A stretch of DNA of 64,000 nucleotides. It comes from Zanthoxylum bungeanum. Its lineage: Eukaryota > Streptophyta > Magnoliopsida > Sapindales > Rutaceae. Shown piece after piece: positions 11,055 through 22,495 of the stretch (within the stretch, counting starts at the first letter, position 1; every line of letters begins with the position of its first letter). Below the pieces are notes generated by a model that saw only the letters and a program-made list of their open reading frames with translations, was not told where the DNA came from and made no database searches. The position numbers and the translations under genes are program-made. Location: the NCBI GenBank assembly GCA_019454045.1, contig SKCR01001863.1, forward strand, positions 159,156 through 223,155, in the 5' to 3' direction.

Positions 11055-13017
11055 TAATAATAAAGAAGGAAAGTTGGCTAAAAGCATATGGTGCAACCTT
11101 CTCAAAGTTTGATAAAATTTAGAATAAATTGGCGAGTGACAGTCTTCAGTTTTGGAAGTAATAGACATGTTTTTAAATTTGAGATCTTTAATTTTAATTA
11201 AAATTTAAAGATTTCAACCAGTTATTTATGGAGTGTCCTTAAGACAACTGTGAAGGTGATAAGATTGTTTTCTTACACATACTGAGAAGTTGCTTATGAA
11301 AATATACTGATTATTTTGTCATTGATCTATTGTTCTAAAAAAAGTTCTTGATGGCCCCTAGGCGTTAGGCCATGTTTGGTCGTTCCAATTATACATAAAA
11401 ACGATTGTTATGCTGTGTCAAAGATTAGGCGATTCTAGGTACCCTTTAGACGGTTTTAGGCGAGTTTGTATAGTTTTTTCTCTAAATTTTTTTTCTAATT
11501 TTTTAAATAAAAAATGAAACTGTCTATCACCACCTGAACTATTTTTTTAGATGGCGCCTAAAAGACCTAAGCGTTAGGTGCTCTCCACCGTGAGCTTATC
11601 GTCCAACATTTTATGTTGTTGTCGAGCTTTAAATGCTCTTATATTTGTGTGGTTTAGGAAATGATATATGCAAAGTGACATGGGATGGGCACTAACTTTT
11701 GGTCATAGATGCTGCAAGCATCAATGGTAGTATAGAAAAGTAGAACCCACCATAGCAACTGAAAAAAAAAACAAAAAACAAAAACAAAAATAAAAACAAA
11801 AATATTTACACCATTTTATTAAAATATGATTTTTTTTAATGTCATCTTTTGATTTATGGAGCCGCTACTTTTCTATAAACAACAAATCATCGTCAATATT
11901 CATTCAATGAGAAATTGCATCAAAATATCTGAATAGTTGTGGTCTAAATATGACAACTGAGTTAATTTGGTATTAGCTACTGGGATCTCAAATGACGTGG
12001 CATTAGAGGATTGGTTGATTGCGGTAGAAGTTTACTAAAACATAATAACTAAGGTTAGGGAATCAAAGAGATTTAAGAAGAAAATTTTATGTGACGAGGA
12101 GAGCTTCAAAGATTTTGTAATCTCAAGGAAGATGAGTTTTCTTTGTAAGATCCCTTATTATTGTTTATGTCGATTTTTGGACTAACATCATATACATCAA
12201 TTTGATAGTGTTGGAGATAAATACAAAACCAAAACTAAATAAATAATATGAAAATAACAAAAGACACAATGATCTACATGATTCGACACAAATGATCTTC
12301 CAGTTTTCCTCTCTTTGTTATATTATAGATATTTAATAGAGGTTTTCGCTTACTCTTTTCATCGTGGCATCGTGGGCTTAAGGGTGGTTATCGGAGTAGT
12401 TACTATAGAGGTTATTGGCTTGATAGTAGTGGTGATTATTAGCTTCCAATTGAGAGCCTTTACCCACGGTTTTACTCTTGTTTGGGGTCTGTGAAATATT
12501 GCCCAAACAATCATTAATAAGATAGTTTTCCGAAAGATGGATGGTTCAAAGTTCTTGTAATCTCTTAAAAAAAGAACTCTCTTTGTAAGTTCCTTGGTGA
12601 TTAATAAAATAAAACAAGAGTATGTTTGTCTCCCCCGGATTGAGGCCCTATGAAATTGAACCACATTAATATAGGTGTGCTTTTTCATTTTTTATTTTTT
12701 GGAAATATTGAAAACTCCATCGTCAAATCACCCGACCCAGATTTTAACGGAGCAGGTTAAACCCCCGACTGTCTCATACTCTTAAAACAAATGTACCACT
12801 AAACTTAAACTCATGACTTGACAACCAAATCTTAAACCATTTGCCACCAAACCACACCCCTTGACGATATTTATGTTGATTTTCTTGGTCTTATATTGCT
12901 GATAATATGTGTGATCTTTTTCAAAGTTTATTGTGTTTCTTTATTTGTTCCGAATATGAATTGAGATAAAATGATTAAACTTTTCTTTAATAGAAATAAT
13001 CAACTGTTTATTAACCA
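10493..13017. other. Intergenic, AT-rich, no gene seen
   Basis: Long A/T runs (A-run near 11026-11053) and no ORF with recognisable motifs. At 11350-11590 two similar phrases (ctaggcgttaggc and ctaagcgttaggtg) flank a short segment and may be the remains of a small transposon. A 109-aa minus ORF at 12359-12688 has no recognisable features. Confidence 0.5.
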
Positions 13018-13022
13018 TTACT

Positions 13023-13970
13023 TGTTGATGGGGATTTCTGTATCTAAGATATTTGAACAGTTCGACAAGGGCAGAGAGAGAATTCTCCTTATCCGGAGGA
13101 CCCATGTTCAGAGTTTGTGTGTTAATCTTCAATCCGACATGAAGCTCGAGTCCAGTTTTCTCGGGATGACCGACCAGTGGACACGGCATGGACCAGATTT
13201 CAGAGACCGACAACATCAGAGCTGATGCCGATCACAGTAGACCGCCAGCTCGGTTTGGTTTTACTTTACCTCCCAGAAACGGTTGATGAGTTCAGATATT
13301 TCGGGTCAGGACGGTATCAGTTTGGGAAGCTCGGCAGATCACTTGGCCGACCTCTTGAAGACCGACGCAAGATCAGAGTTGTTGGATTTTTTCCTCCAAA
13401 ATGTTTCATTATTCAAAGGCTCTTTACAGGCTGGTACTATTATTGTTACGTGTGGCAGTGGAGAAAACAGAGTGATGTGACAGGCCATCAGACAACAAGC
13501 TTGCTTTCGGTGACGACAACCTTGGGGTAGAGAGCTCGTCAATCAATCGGAGACCACGCGGGAAACGTCATAAAAGTGGAGGAACAATGTTGTAATCCTC
13601 TGGGTATATAAAGAGAAGTAAAATTCATTTGTAAGGGATAGCGAAACTTGTAACTGAAAGAAAATGAGCAATACTTGTAAAAAAACCGTAAGCAAAACAT
13701 CTCATTTTTCATTAGGCCATCGTTGAAAACAGGTCGGCCGAGCTGATTTTGGTAATAAAAGTAACATCCCATTTTGTGCCCGTGGAAGTAGGCTGGACTC
13801 GCTCCGCCGAACCACGTTAAAACTCTATTGTCAATCTTTTTGTTTTCTCCACCTTTTTTACTAAATTTACCTTTGGTCCCCCCATAACCAAACAAATTCA
13901 AGGTTAAAAGAGGATTATGTCGGGAGGGTTATCTCGAAACTACCCCTGGGACGAAAATCACCCGTCAACA
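13023..13970 (+). repeat. 5' LTR of Tat-C
   Basis: 948 bp, TGTTGATGGGG...CCCGTCAACA. It aligns over its whole length with 19716-20622. AATAAA near 13754 is followed by the conserved LTR box at 13773-13820. Confidence 0.92.
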
Positions 13971-13990
13971 GTTGGCGTTGTCTGTGAGGA
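13971..13990 (+). other. Decayed primer-binding site of Tat-C
   Basis: GTTGGCGTTGTCTGTGAGG directly follows the 5' LTR. Compared with the Tat-D site GTTGGCGCCGTCTGTGGGG it differs only by C-to-T and G-to-A changes. The Tat-D form matches the first bases of the site complementary to a tRNA 3' end of the tRNA-Asp type; that tRNA assignment is inference. Confidence 0.75.
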
Positions 13991-14272
13991 GTGTTAATAA
14001 AAAGCAACTTACGTAGTAAGACGATGGTAAAAGGTGGAAATTATGGGTTTTTTGAGAGTTCAGCAGCAGAATGGATGAAAGGGGAAATGAATTGGAAGAA
14101 GCTGGTCAGAACGGAAGAAGGAAATGGTTCGCAAGAGGAAGAAAGGTTGACAGCGTAAGGTTTCTTTTTTTGAGTTGTAGAATGGAATGTAATAGGGGTA
14201 GCCAATGATCACCCATTACGACTGAGTTGCAGAATGGAATGTAACATTGTAAATGGGTGACGTTCATTGACA

Positions 14273-14673
14273 ATGGCTGAACAAGTCCCTCCTAGCACAG
14301 GCACCATAACTGATCGGCCTGCCAGATTCCTCAGTTTCAAAGGTTGCTAGTGCTGAAGGGTCGGCTAGGGAACTAGTCAGCCAAGGGCAGGGGGCAACGT
14401 CCATCAGGCCCCCCCCAATTGACGTGGTGGTCTCTCACAATGAGAGGATGGGAGGAAAACCTGATGGAGAGCCATAAGAAGCCGCGGGTTCTCGGCCGAG
14501 CTCTTGAGTTGTTCCGAGATGCTTATGGAGCGTTCGACACTGAGGATCCTTGCCAGCACGGTCGGGAAGCGAGTTCAGATAGATCTGAAGAATCCCTGAC
14601 TGGAAGATGCATCGGACAAGAAGCAGAAAGTATTGTAAAAGTCTCTCTTAAAATGACCCACAAAGAGTTGTAA
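14273..14673 (+). pseudogene. Possible gag N-terminal remnant of Tat-C
   Basis: An ATG at 14273 opens MAEQVPPSTGTITDRPARF and then meets stops. A second frame from 14419 gives 84 codons of charged, low-similarity sequence. Its position after the PBS is where gag should start, and some 4-5 kb of gag-pol is missing behind it. I recognise no gag motif, so the call rests on position. Confidence 0.3.
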
Positions 14674-14699
14674 GAAGGCAGCAGGTCCATTGAATATGA

Positions 14700-15560
14700 A
14701 TAAAACTCTTTTTTTTAAAAGAAACTTGTCTATCTTACTTGTTTGTTAATCAAATGCAAAAGTTATTTTCAATATTTTTAGGATGTGCTCGATGCGAAGG
14801 GGTGATTGGTAGTCGGGAAGGGCGCCAAGCCCGTGGCACGCCAATCCCGAGTGTCATTATCAAACCCCCGGGTGGAAGTGTTCCGACCTGGCTTCTTTCA
14901 CCTTTGAGGATTCAAAACGCATCAAGGGATGAGGCACATACGGGAAACTTGTGAACCCTCGAGGCACGCCAATCTCCGGTGTCATTATCAAACTCCCGAT
15001 GCTGGAGCGTTACTACCTCATGGCTCGTATTTTTGAGGAGCACCTCTGGTAAACTGGACCCATTGAGGTTTCTTCCCTTACAAGTAGGCTGGTGAATCTC
15101 GCTGAGAACCATTAGACTACCTGGCTTGGGCACGACCGAATGGCCCCCTTGATTGCTGGAGTCTCGGGTAAACCAGAGCTATGGAGGTTTTTTCTCCTGC
15201 GAGTTGGCTAGTGAGTCCCGTTAAGAACCATCAGACCATCTGGCTTGTGCACGACTGAATGGCCTCCTTGATTGCAGAAGTCTCGGGTAAATCGGATCCA
15301 GGGAGGTTCTTCCCCTGCGAGTCGGCTGGTGAGTCCTGTTGAGAAACACCCAGGGAAGGCACACACGGGGTGTCTTCCTCCCCCGTAGCGATTTACCTGA
15401 CCGCTCCGGATCGGTGTATCTGTAGCCTGGTTAGCCTGAACACTGAATTGTAAGGGTTAGAATTGTGTTTTGGGAGACACCAGGCAGGGCGCTGTCTCGG
15501 AACACCTGAATTGTTATTTTTTTCATGAATTTGAGTGGAGTATGTGCTAAGTCACCTCCA
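14700..15560. other. Post-pol spacer of Tat-C
   Basis: It corresponds, in reverse complement, to the Tat-D spacer around 34320-35060 and to 8155-8470 of Tat-B2. It contains imperfect repeats of about 100 bp, for example around aggcacgccaatc and gcacgactgaatggcc. No coding sequence is recognised. Confidence 0.5.
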
Positions 15561-15684
15561 TTTTGTTAAACTTTACCTTTTTTCAATTTTTTTATTTTTC
15601 ACCGATGTCTGGCAAAGGGACGCCCACGCCAGGATCCGTAAAGCCTCAGAGGTTGAAAATCTTCTCCCGTGTAAGTCTCAAATG

Positions 15685-16105
15685 CTCCACCAGCTCGGGG
15701 CTGGACTCGTTCCGCCGAGTCTGTTATATTCCACCAGCTCGGGGCTGGATTTGTTCCGCCGAGTCTGTTATGTCCTACCAGCTCGGGGCTGGATTCGTTC
15801 CGCCGAGTCTGTATTATTCCACCAGCTTGAGGCTGGATTCGTTCCACCGATGCTTTGTTCCATCAGCTCCGGGCCGGATTCGTTTCGCAGATGCTATGTT
15901 CCATCAGCTCGGGGTCGGGCTACATCCCACCAAGTCTCTCTCATTGGTTTGGGGACGCAACATTCCCCTAGAGTCAAGTGTTCTTCTCAGCTCGGGGTCG
16001 GGATACATCCCATCGAGTCCGTCTCATTGGCCTGAGGACGTAACATTCCCTTAGAGTGAAGGTTCTTCTCACCTCGAGGTCGGGTTATATCCCACCGAAT
16101 GATTT
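15685..16105 (+). repeat. Two adjacent tandem arrays in Tat-C
   Basis: The first array (about 15685-15895) has ~50-bp units built on GGGCTGGATTCGTTCCGCC. The second (about 15900-16105) has ~80-bp units built on CTCGGGGTCGG and a phrase like ggacgtaacattccc. Tat-D carries the same two unit types in the same relative order, seen in reverse complement. The overlapping 163- and 166-aa ORFs across this region are repeat-derived. Confidence 0.85.
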
Positions 16106-16274
16106 CGGCTCGGGGACAGACAATCAACTCGTGGCCAGACTCGAATTTGTCGGAGCGAGATCACATTGAGATTTAGAAGAGTAAGTTAGAAAATTTGAAG
16201 CCAAAATAAGCCGAGTATGGAAAGCAGAACAGAAAACATTCGAGATGAGCAATAAAAGAGAAAAGGGTATGTTG

Positions 16275-18706
16275 TTTGAATTTACATAGGGCCCCATTTG
16301 GGTCACCCTCATTCATTAGCCCACATAGGGGCAGCTGTTTCTTCCTGGTCAGGTTCGGATGGCTAGATAATTGGTATAGGCTCGGCATGAGGCACCTCGG
16401 TTCAGTTGGCAAGAAGGGCTCCAGTTTCGGCCTCAGGAACTTCAGAGGCAGGGACAAAAAGCTCATGTTGGATCTCTTCAGGGGCCGGAGACATCAGCAC
16501 GATAAAAAAGGGGCTCGAGATCCTAAATTTCTTCCAAGGGGAGGGCAAGCAATTCTCGGGCCTCATCCTCAGAGAATTCCCTTTTGCAGAAGCGGATGGC
16601 CACGTGGATTGGTCCCATATTAACCTCGGGCATCAGAATCGGAACAATCTCAGCATAGTAGCCGATCCCCTTGAGTTGGGTACTCTCCAGCTCGCCCTCC
16701 AGTCCAGCCTCCCCTTTTTTTTTTCAGATCGGCCTCCCTCTTTTTCAGCTCCTCTCGAGCCCGATCTCTCTTCTCAATCATGGCCTTCAGCTTAGTTTCG
16801 GCGCTGGCCGCCTACCACCTCAGACGTTTTTTTCTTCCCGAGTTACCTCTGAGTTCTTCCTGGCCTGGGCCGAGGCATTCCAGAGGGATTCATTCAGTTT
16901 AAGGGCTTCTACCGCGATCCCCTACAAAGACTTTATTTTTCATCTCTTTTGGCCAGCTCGACCTCCCGCTCAATGATTTGGCTTTGGAGCCTCTACACTG
17001 TCCCCCCTCAGATAGAAGGCTCATAAGCAGGTCCTTATTCCGGGCCATCAAATAATTATCCTGCAAGAAAGAAAGGAATAAGTTAGAGAATAAGTAAAAA
17101 TACAGTGCGGGAGCAAAGAAGAGAGTCTACATCGGCAACTCGGAAGGAGAAGCGAGAAATCATTTCCTCCAGGGAGATGTCCTCGTATTACGAGATCTTC
17201 TCCAAGGGCACCACTTCAGCCAGCTGATTGATTACCGGTACCAAATGAGAAGTGGTCTCTCATACCTTCTCGCTGAGGTCATCCACCCCCAGCGCCGCAA
17301 TACCCATTTCGATTCTTAGAGGAGCCTCAATAGCTCGCCTCTCCCCCCGATCAATGGACCTTATCTTCAAGGGCTGCTGCTGCTACTGCTGCTCCTCCTC
17401 CTCCTCAGGTTCGGCCGCTACATCTCCAGACAGACAACGATATTTTCTCGAAGGCCTAGAGGACCCAGATAAAGGTCGGATAGTTATACTTGATGCCGCC
17501 ACCGAGCAACCGATTTGGTCTTTCCCTTAGCCTCTACAAGAATCGAAGTGCTCAACTACCTCCGAGAGCTTCCGACTTCACCTGGCTCGGGCTTCTTCGC
17601 CAGACCTCTGATTCTGTCAAGGACATTGGGCTGCTTCGACTTTCCTGCAAAGTACAAGGTAAAAGCATGGTCAGGTCGGAATTCCGGTGAATTCAAGTCA
17701 TTTGTGAGTTAAGTGCACAAGGGAATCAGTTAGAAAGTCAGTAAAAATCTACCTAGTCGCCCTGGGCCTGTGGGGGTGCACTCTAGATAAAGCCCGACTC
17801 CATCATGGTCGTGTCATTGACTATCTTTTTCCAGTGGCCGGAGTAGCTCCGGGCCACCATGATCCTAGTACGGACCTCATGGGTAACCTTGGAAGGATCC
17901 CTCTAGCAGGCTGAGAAGAGTTAAAGAGTTAGCATTTTGTCATGATAGTTGAGAAAACAAAGCCAAGAGTTTGGGTCCTAAACTCCTACTCTGAAGATAA
18001 CTGGGACTTTTGCCATATCCGAACACGTTGACCAAGTTCGTCCCCAATCACCTGTAGCCCAGAACCAGGGGTCTTTGAAGTTTTTGTTGGTTTGATGAAG
18101 GTTCTTGATAAAGGGGGGACATCGGCATATGAAGAAAGGTAGTACCAACTATGATGGGACCGGGGGTTGACCTTCAATTTGTAGAGCCTCTTCAACTCCT
18201 CGAAGGTCGACACTCCGAGGCTTGCCATGTGCCATATCACGTGTAAGCCCACCAGAATTCTCCAGCTGTTCAAGTTCAATTGACAATGAGCGATCTCCAT
18301 CCTAGCCAGCATCTCTGCGAAGTATGATTGAAGGGGTAGCCGGAGACCGCATTCAAAGAAGGATGGAAGAAGGGCAACCGAACCATTTTCAGGTTGGCTC
18401 GTGCGGTCTACCGAGCCAGTGACCTCAAGAGATATGTCTATAGAGATCTCGTACTGTTGACGGAGTACGCATAAGGCATCTCCCTGGTGGAGGCCCGGTT
18501 CATGTCCAAGGCCGAGCAGTCCAATTCTCCCGGCTCAGGATCTCTCCGAGGGATTCTATGATGGTAAGTGTTGTTTCGTTCTTTAGAAGGGGTTGGGGTG
18601 GTGTCTAGCTCCCTAGGCTATGAGAGCCCGAGCTGGAAGAGGTTTCTTCAGTACGAGGATATTGAGGTTTTTCGGGCTTGGCCGAATAAGATTCAGCATC
18701 AGACAT
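16275..18706 (-). pseudogene. Antisense aORF of Tat-C (Transposase_28-like)
   Basis: The start at 18706 (ATGTCTGATGCTGAA) corresponds to the Tat-D start ATGTCAGAGATTTC. The block at 17986-18312, ARMEIAHCQLNLNSWRIL and KRLYKLKVNPRSHHSWYYLS, is clearly homologous to the Tat-D block AEMEIAPCQLSLNSWRIL and KRLYRLKANPRTHHGWYYLS. The coiled-coil half towards 16400 is broken by frameshifts and stops. It lies opposite to the element strand and is retained although pol is lost. Confidence 0.75.
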
Positions 18707-19696
18707 TCCTGACAGTCGCCATGAACGAGAAGGTCAGTTAGTGGTCAGTTTAAGGCACAACGGATCTGAGGACTATTCTAACTTCCGAAAACCTAGCCTA
18801 CAGTCTTTAAATGCCCTAACAATGACTACACAGAGCACGTCTCTTCCTAAACACATACAACCAAACCCAACACTTAAAAAGCCCGAGACACATGCATCCT
18901 ACCCCCCACTACCCACCCTTCAATCGAAAAAAAAAAAACACATACGATACACTTAGCACCAAAACCCGAAACATGTTTTACAATACAGAACGGGAAGATA
19001 AGCATGATAGAAGAAAAGAAGAACAAGCATCAACAAGTAAAACGTCCACAGGCAACAAGCAACGATGGTAGAATACAGCAATAAAAATAGAGGGGACGAA
19101 TAGGAACTTACTTGATTTGAGAAGGAGAGCTGGCGATTGGTCTGGTCGATTGGAAGGTTGCCGGTCTAAGGTACGAGAAGAGCTTTTGCAGTTTGAAAGT
19201 TGTGATTTTCAAAAAAGAGAAAAAGAAGCTTTGCTTTACATCCTTATAGTCAGCACGATGTGTTTTTAGCCATCGGATCAGGAGAGTCTTCGAATGTGCG
19301 TCGCGTGTCTCCTTCAGGCTCCGTCTGATCAGTTTGGGATGAACGGTTGAGATTGAAAGACTTTTGACTACCTCGAGAACGGTCGTTTGCTTTGGGTTTT
19401 TGGCGGGAAGACCATGAGCTCTTGAAAAGTGACACGCTCTGGTTAAACCCTAAAGATGATTTGATGGACATTTAATAAGATGTGATGGCTTGCGGTTCTC
19501 GAGGGACAACTACCAGAAGAGTAAAAGGGATATTTTGCTTCAAGTTAGGGATTATTTGAAAGACATCGGAATCTTTTTCGGCCGAGGACATTGAGGCCGA
19601 AGTTATTTCCTACTTTGTTCCAGCAACCGACCACCAGTTGATGTCACACTTCAGATTTTTTGTAGTTCCCGACACAAACTCATACACTCATTGGAA

Positions 19697-19715
19697 CCGA
19701 GAACTAGGGGACAGA
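19697..19715 (+). other. Polypurine tract of Tat-C
   Basis: CGAGAACTAGGGGACAGA directly precedes the 3' LTR. The reverse complement of the same tract adjoins the left LTR of Tat-D at 28700-28720, which ties the two elements to one family group and fixes their orientations. Confidence 0.85.
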
Positions 19716-20622
19716 TGTTGATGGGGATTTCTGCACCTAATGTATTTGAACAGTTCGGCAATGGTAGAGAGGGAATTCTCATCATTTGGAGGACCCATGT
19801 TCAGAGTTTGTGTGTTGATCTTTAACCGCATGAAGCTCGGGTCCAGTTTTCTCGGGATGACCGACCAGTGGACACGACATGGACCAAATTTCATAGACTG
19901 ACAACATCAAAGCTCGGGTTGACCACAGTAGACCGGCAACTCGGCTTGATTTTACTTTACCTCCCAGAAACAGTTGATGAGTTCAGATATTTCGGGTCAG
20001 GACGGTATCAGCTTGGGAAGTTTGGCAGATCACTTGGCTGACCTCTTAAAGACCGACGCAATATCAGAGTTGTTGGATTTTTCCCTCCAAAACGTGTCAT
20101 TATTCAAAGGCTCTTTACAGGCTGACACCATTATTGTTGCGTGTGGCAGTGGAGAAAACAGAATGATGTGACAGGCCGTCAGACGGCAGACTTGCTTTCG
20201 ACGATGACAATCTTAGAGCAGAGAGTCCGTCAATAAGTCGGAGACCACACGGGAAACATCGTAAAAGTGGAGAAGAAAAATTCATTTGTAAGGGATAGCG
20301 AAACTTGTAACTGAAAAAAATGAGCACTACTTGTAAAACACCGTAAGAAAAACAGCTCGGTTTTCATTAGGCCATCCGTAAAAACAGGTCGGTCGAGCTG
20401 GTTTTGATATAAAAGTAATATCCCATTTTGTGCCCGTGGTTGTAGGCTGGACTCGCTCTGCCGAACCACGTTAAAACTCTCTTGTCAATCTTTGTGTTTT
20501 CTCCACCTTTTTTACTAAATTTGCCTTTGGTCCCCCATAACCAAATAATTCAAGGTTGAATGAGGATTATCTCAGGAGGGTTATCTCGAAACTACCCATG
20601 GAACGAAAATCACCTGTCAACA
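19716..20622 (+). repeat. 3' LTR of Tat-C
   Basis: 907 bp, TGTTGATGGGG...CCTGTCAACA. It is slightly shorter than the 5' LTR through small deletions. The conserved LTR box is at 20427-20473. Most differences from the 5' LTR look like transitions. Confidence 0.92.
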
Positions 20623-21278
20623 TACATAAAAAAGGAATTAGATGAAAGAGTATCATAATCAAATATTTACAGTTTTAAAATATGATTTTAAGGTTAGACA
20701 ATATTTTCAGTACCGTAAAATTTAAGAATGAAATATGTTACTAGTGAAAGGATTGTAAAAAAGGCAGTGGTGGAGTTGCCCAAGGGCCTACGGGAAACCA
20801 AAAATAAATAAATTATATACCAAACTTTTTAATTTGGACCTTCAAAATAGAATTCTTTTTAATGATTTTACCCCTACAATTTTACAGGTTTACACATCAC
20901 TTCTAAATTTTCGTACTTATATTAGACTTTATCCTCTAAAATTTTAGTCTTGCAACTTATGTTATTTAGATTTATTCTGACATTGCCTTAAAGAAAGGTA
21001 TCTTTCCATTTCCTACAGAATTAGTGACACAAAAAATGAAATTAAGAAGCCATTGAAGAAAACAGTTCTAAGCAGAAAGGGGAATTTTAAAAGCACATTC
21101 AGAGATGAAGATAACATTAATAATATGTTAAATTAATTCTTCTGAAGTCAAGTAAGGTATATTAAATCACAAAGTTATATAGATTCTCTATTCCAAGGGA
21201 CAAGGTAACAGTTAATGAGCAAAAAATCTAAACGCGGTGATCAATTTATTTACTTGATTATCAAGTGAACTTGAAAGA
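20623..21278. other. Intergenic, AT-rich, no gene seen
   Basis: A spacer between Tat-C and the TRIM-like element. I see no ORF, RNA gene or repeat of note. Confidence 0.5.
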
Positions 21279-21283
21279 ATCAT

Positions 21284-21529
21284 TGTTAGATAAGGAAAGA
21301 AAGTCTTGAATTCACTCTATATTAATTTATAATGGTAAAGGCCTTTATATAGGCTACATATCAAACTGAAATAGGAAAAAACTAATCCTAATAAGGATAT
21401 ATAATTAAATCACAAATCCTAAAGATTCTAGGAATTATCTCTTGGAGATTGATTCCATAATATAGGGATATTATTTCCTTAATATTATTTCCACAATAAT
21501 ATTTCCTTAACAATAATATTTCCTTAACA
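21284..21529 (-). repeat. LTR of the TRIM-like element (3' LTR in element sense)
   Basis: 246 bp, very AT-rich, with iterated atattatttcctta phrases at its right end. Confidence 0.9.
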
Positions 21530-21659
21530 CCCCCCCTCAAACTCAAGCTGGTAACGAAGGAACAAGCTTGAGGTTGGATCTTGAAATCGGAGAGCGGAGT
21601 CCTGAAATTGGAACTTTTGAAACTTTGAAGGTTGGAAACCTTGAGATAACTGATGAGCT

Positions 21660-22162
21660 TTAACCTACGAAGCCCGAAGGGGGAGCCGAAGCCCAAGATG
21701 ATGCCGAAGCCGAAAAGATAGCGAAATCCCGAAAGAGAACCGAAGCCCGAGAGTGCCGAAGCCGAAAAAGGGAGCGAAATCCCGAAATAAAGCGGAAGCC
21801 GAAAAGGGAGCGAAATCCTGAAAGAGAGCCGAAGCCCGAGAGTGCCGAAGCAGAAAAGGGAGCAAAATCCCGAAATAAAGCCGAAGCTGAAAATGGAGCG
21901 AAATCCCGAAAGAGAGCCGAAGCCCGAGAGTGCCGAAGCCAGAGAGGGAGCGAAATCCTCGACAGAGAGCCGAAGCCCGAGAGGGAGCGAAATCCCGAAA
22001 TAAAGCCGAAGCCGAAAAAGGGAGCGAAATCCCGAAAGAGAGTTGAAAACATGAAAGAAAAGAGAAAAACCGTGAAGGGGTGGCGCATAGGAAAAATAAT
22101 ATGGTGGTTGGCAACGGGGGGCGCGTGAGGGTCACGCAATTATGGTAGACGTTATCCCCCAC
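21660..22162 (-). repeat. Internal tandem array with overlapping open frames
   Basis: About eight imperfect units of the type gagcgaaatcccgaaagaga plus gccgaagcc fill the TRIM interior. Two minus frames are open across it (159 and 165 codons) and give phenylalanine-rich repeats such as SALFRDFAPFSA. The open frames may only reflect a stop-free repeat. No known domain is recognised. Confidence 0.7.
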
Positions 22163-22222
22163 GCGCCGATGAGAATCAGAGAGAGTGAAACTAGAAAAAT
22201 GAGAACCTGGTGTCCGATACCA

Positions 22223-22490
22223 TGTTAGATAATGAAAGAAAGTCTTGAATTCACTCTATATTAATTTACAATGGTAAAACCCTTTATATAGGCTAGATAT
22301 CAAACTGAAATAGGAAAAAACTAATCCTAATAAGGATATATAATTAAATCACAAATCCTAAAGATTCTAGGAATTATCTCTTAGAGATTGATTCCATAAT
22401 ATAGGGATATTATTTCCTTAATATAGGGATATTATTTCCTTAATATTATTTCCATAATAATATTTCCTTAATAATAATATTTCCTTAACA
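22223..22490 (-). repeat. LTR of the TRIM-like element (5' LTR in element sense)
   Basis: 268 bp. It differs from its partner mainly by one extra copy of an iterated ccttaatatagggatatt unit. Confidence 0.9.
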
Positions 22491-22495
22491 ATCAT

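Larger units (their letters stand above)
13023..20622 (+). mobile_element. Tat-C: non-autonomous Tat element with aORF but no pol
   Basis: The two LTRs (13023-13970 and 19716-20622) are in the same direction with TG/CA ends. A decayed PBS follows the left LTR and a PPT precedes the right LTR. The 5.7-kb interior holds a short gag-like remnant, the post-pol spacer, two tandem arrays and an antisense aORF, but no protease, RT, RNase H or integrase motifs. This is a LARD-like derivative that would depend on enzymes from an autonomous Tat element. The expected 5-bp duplication is not clear: ttact precedes and tacat follows. Confidence 0.85.
21284..22490 (-). mobile_element. TRIM-like Ty1/copia element, 1.2 kb (TSD ATCAT)
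   Basis: Direct repeats 21284-21529 and 22223-22490 have TG/CA ends and are flanked by a perfect ATCAT (21279-21283 and 22491-22495). On the minus strand the right LTR is followed immediately by TGGTATCGGACACC (22222-22209), close to the initiator-Met PBS. A polypurine tract (G7 with gagttt) adjoins the left LTR at 21530-21546. The 693-bp interior has no gag or pol; it carries a tandem array and an open frame of 159-165 codons. The size fits a terminal-repeat retrotransposon in miniature. Confidence 0.9.

Noticed and set aside
12359..12688. 109-aa minus ORF as a gene
   Set aside because: It has low-complexity Thr/Ile-rich ends, no motif and no splice context, and lies in intergenic DNA.
13018..20627. 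Target-site duplication for Tat-C
   Set aside because: ttact and tacat do not match. A 4-bp near match (tact/taca) is too weak to claim.
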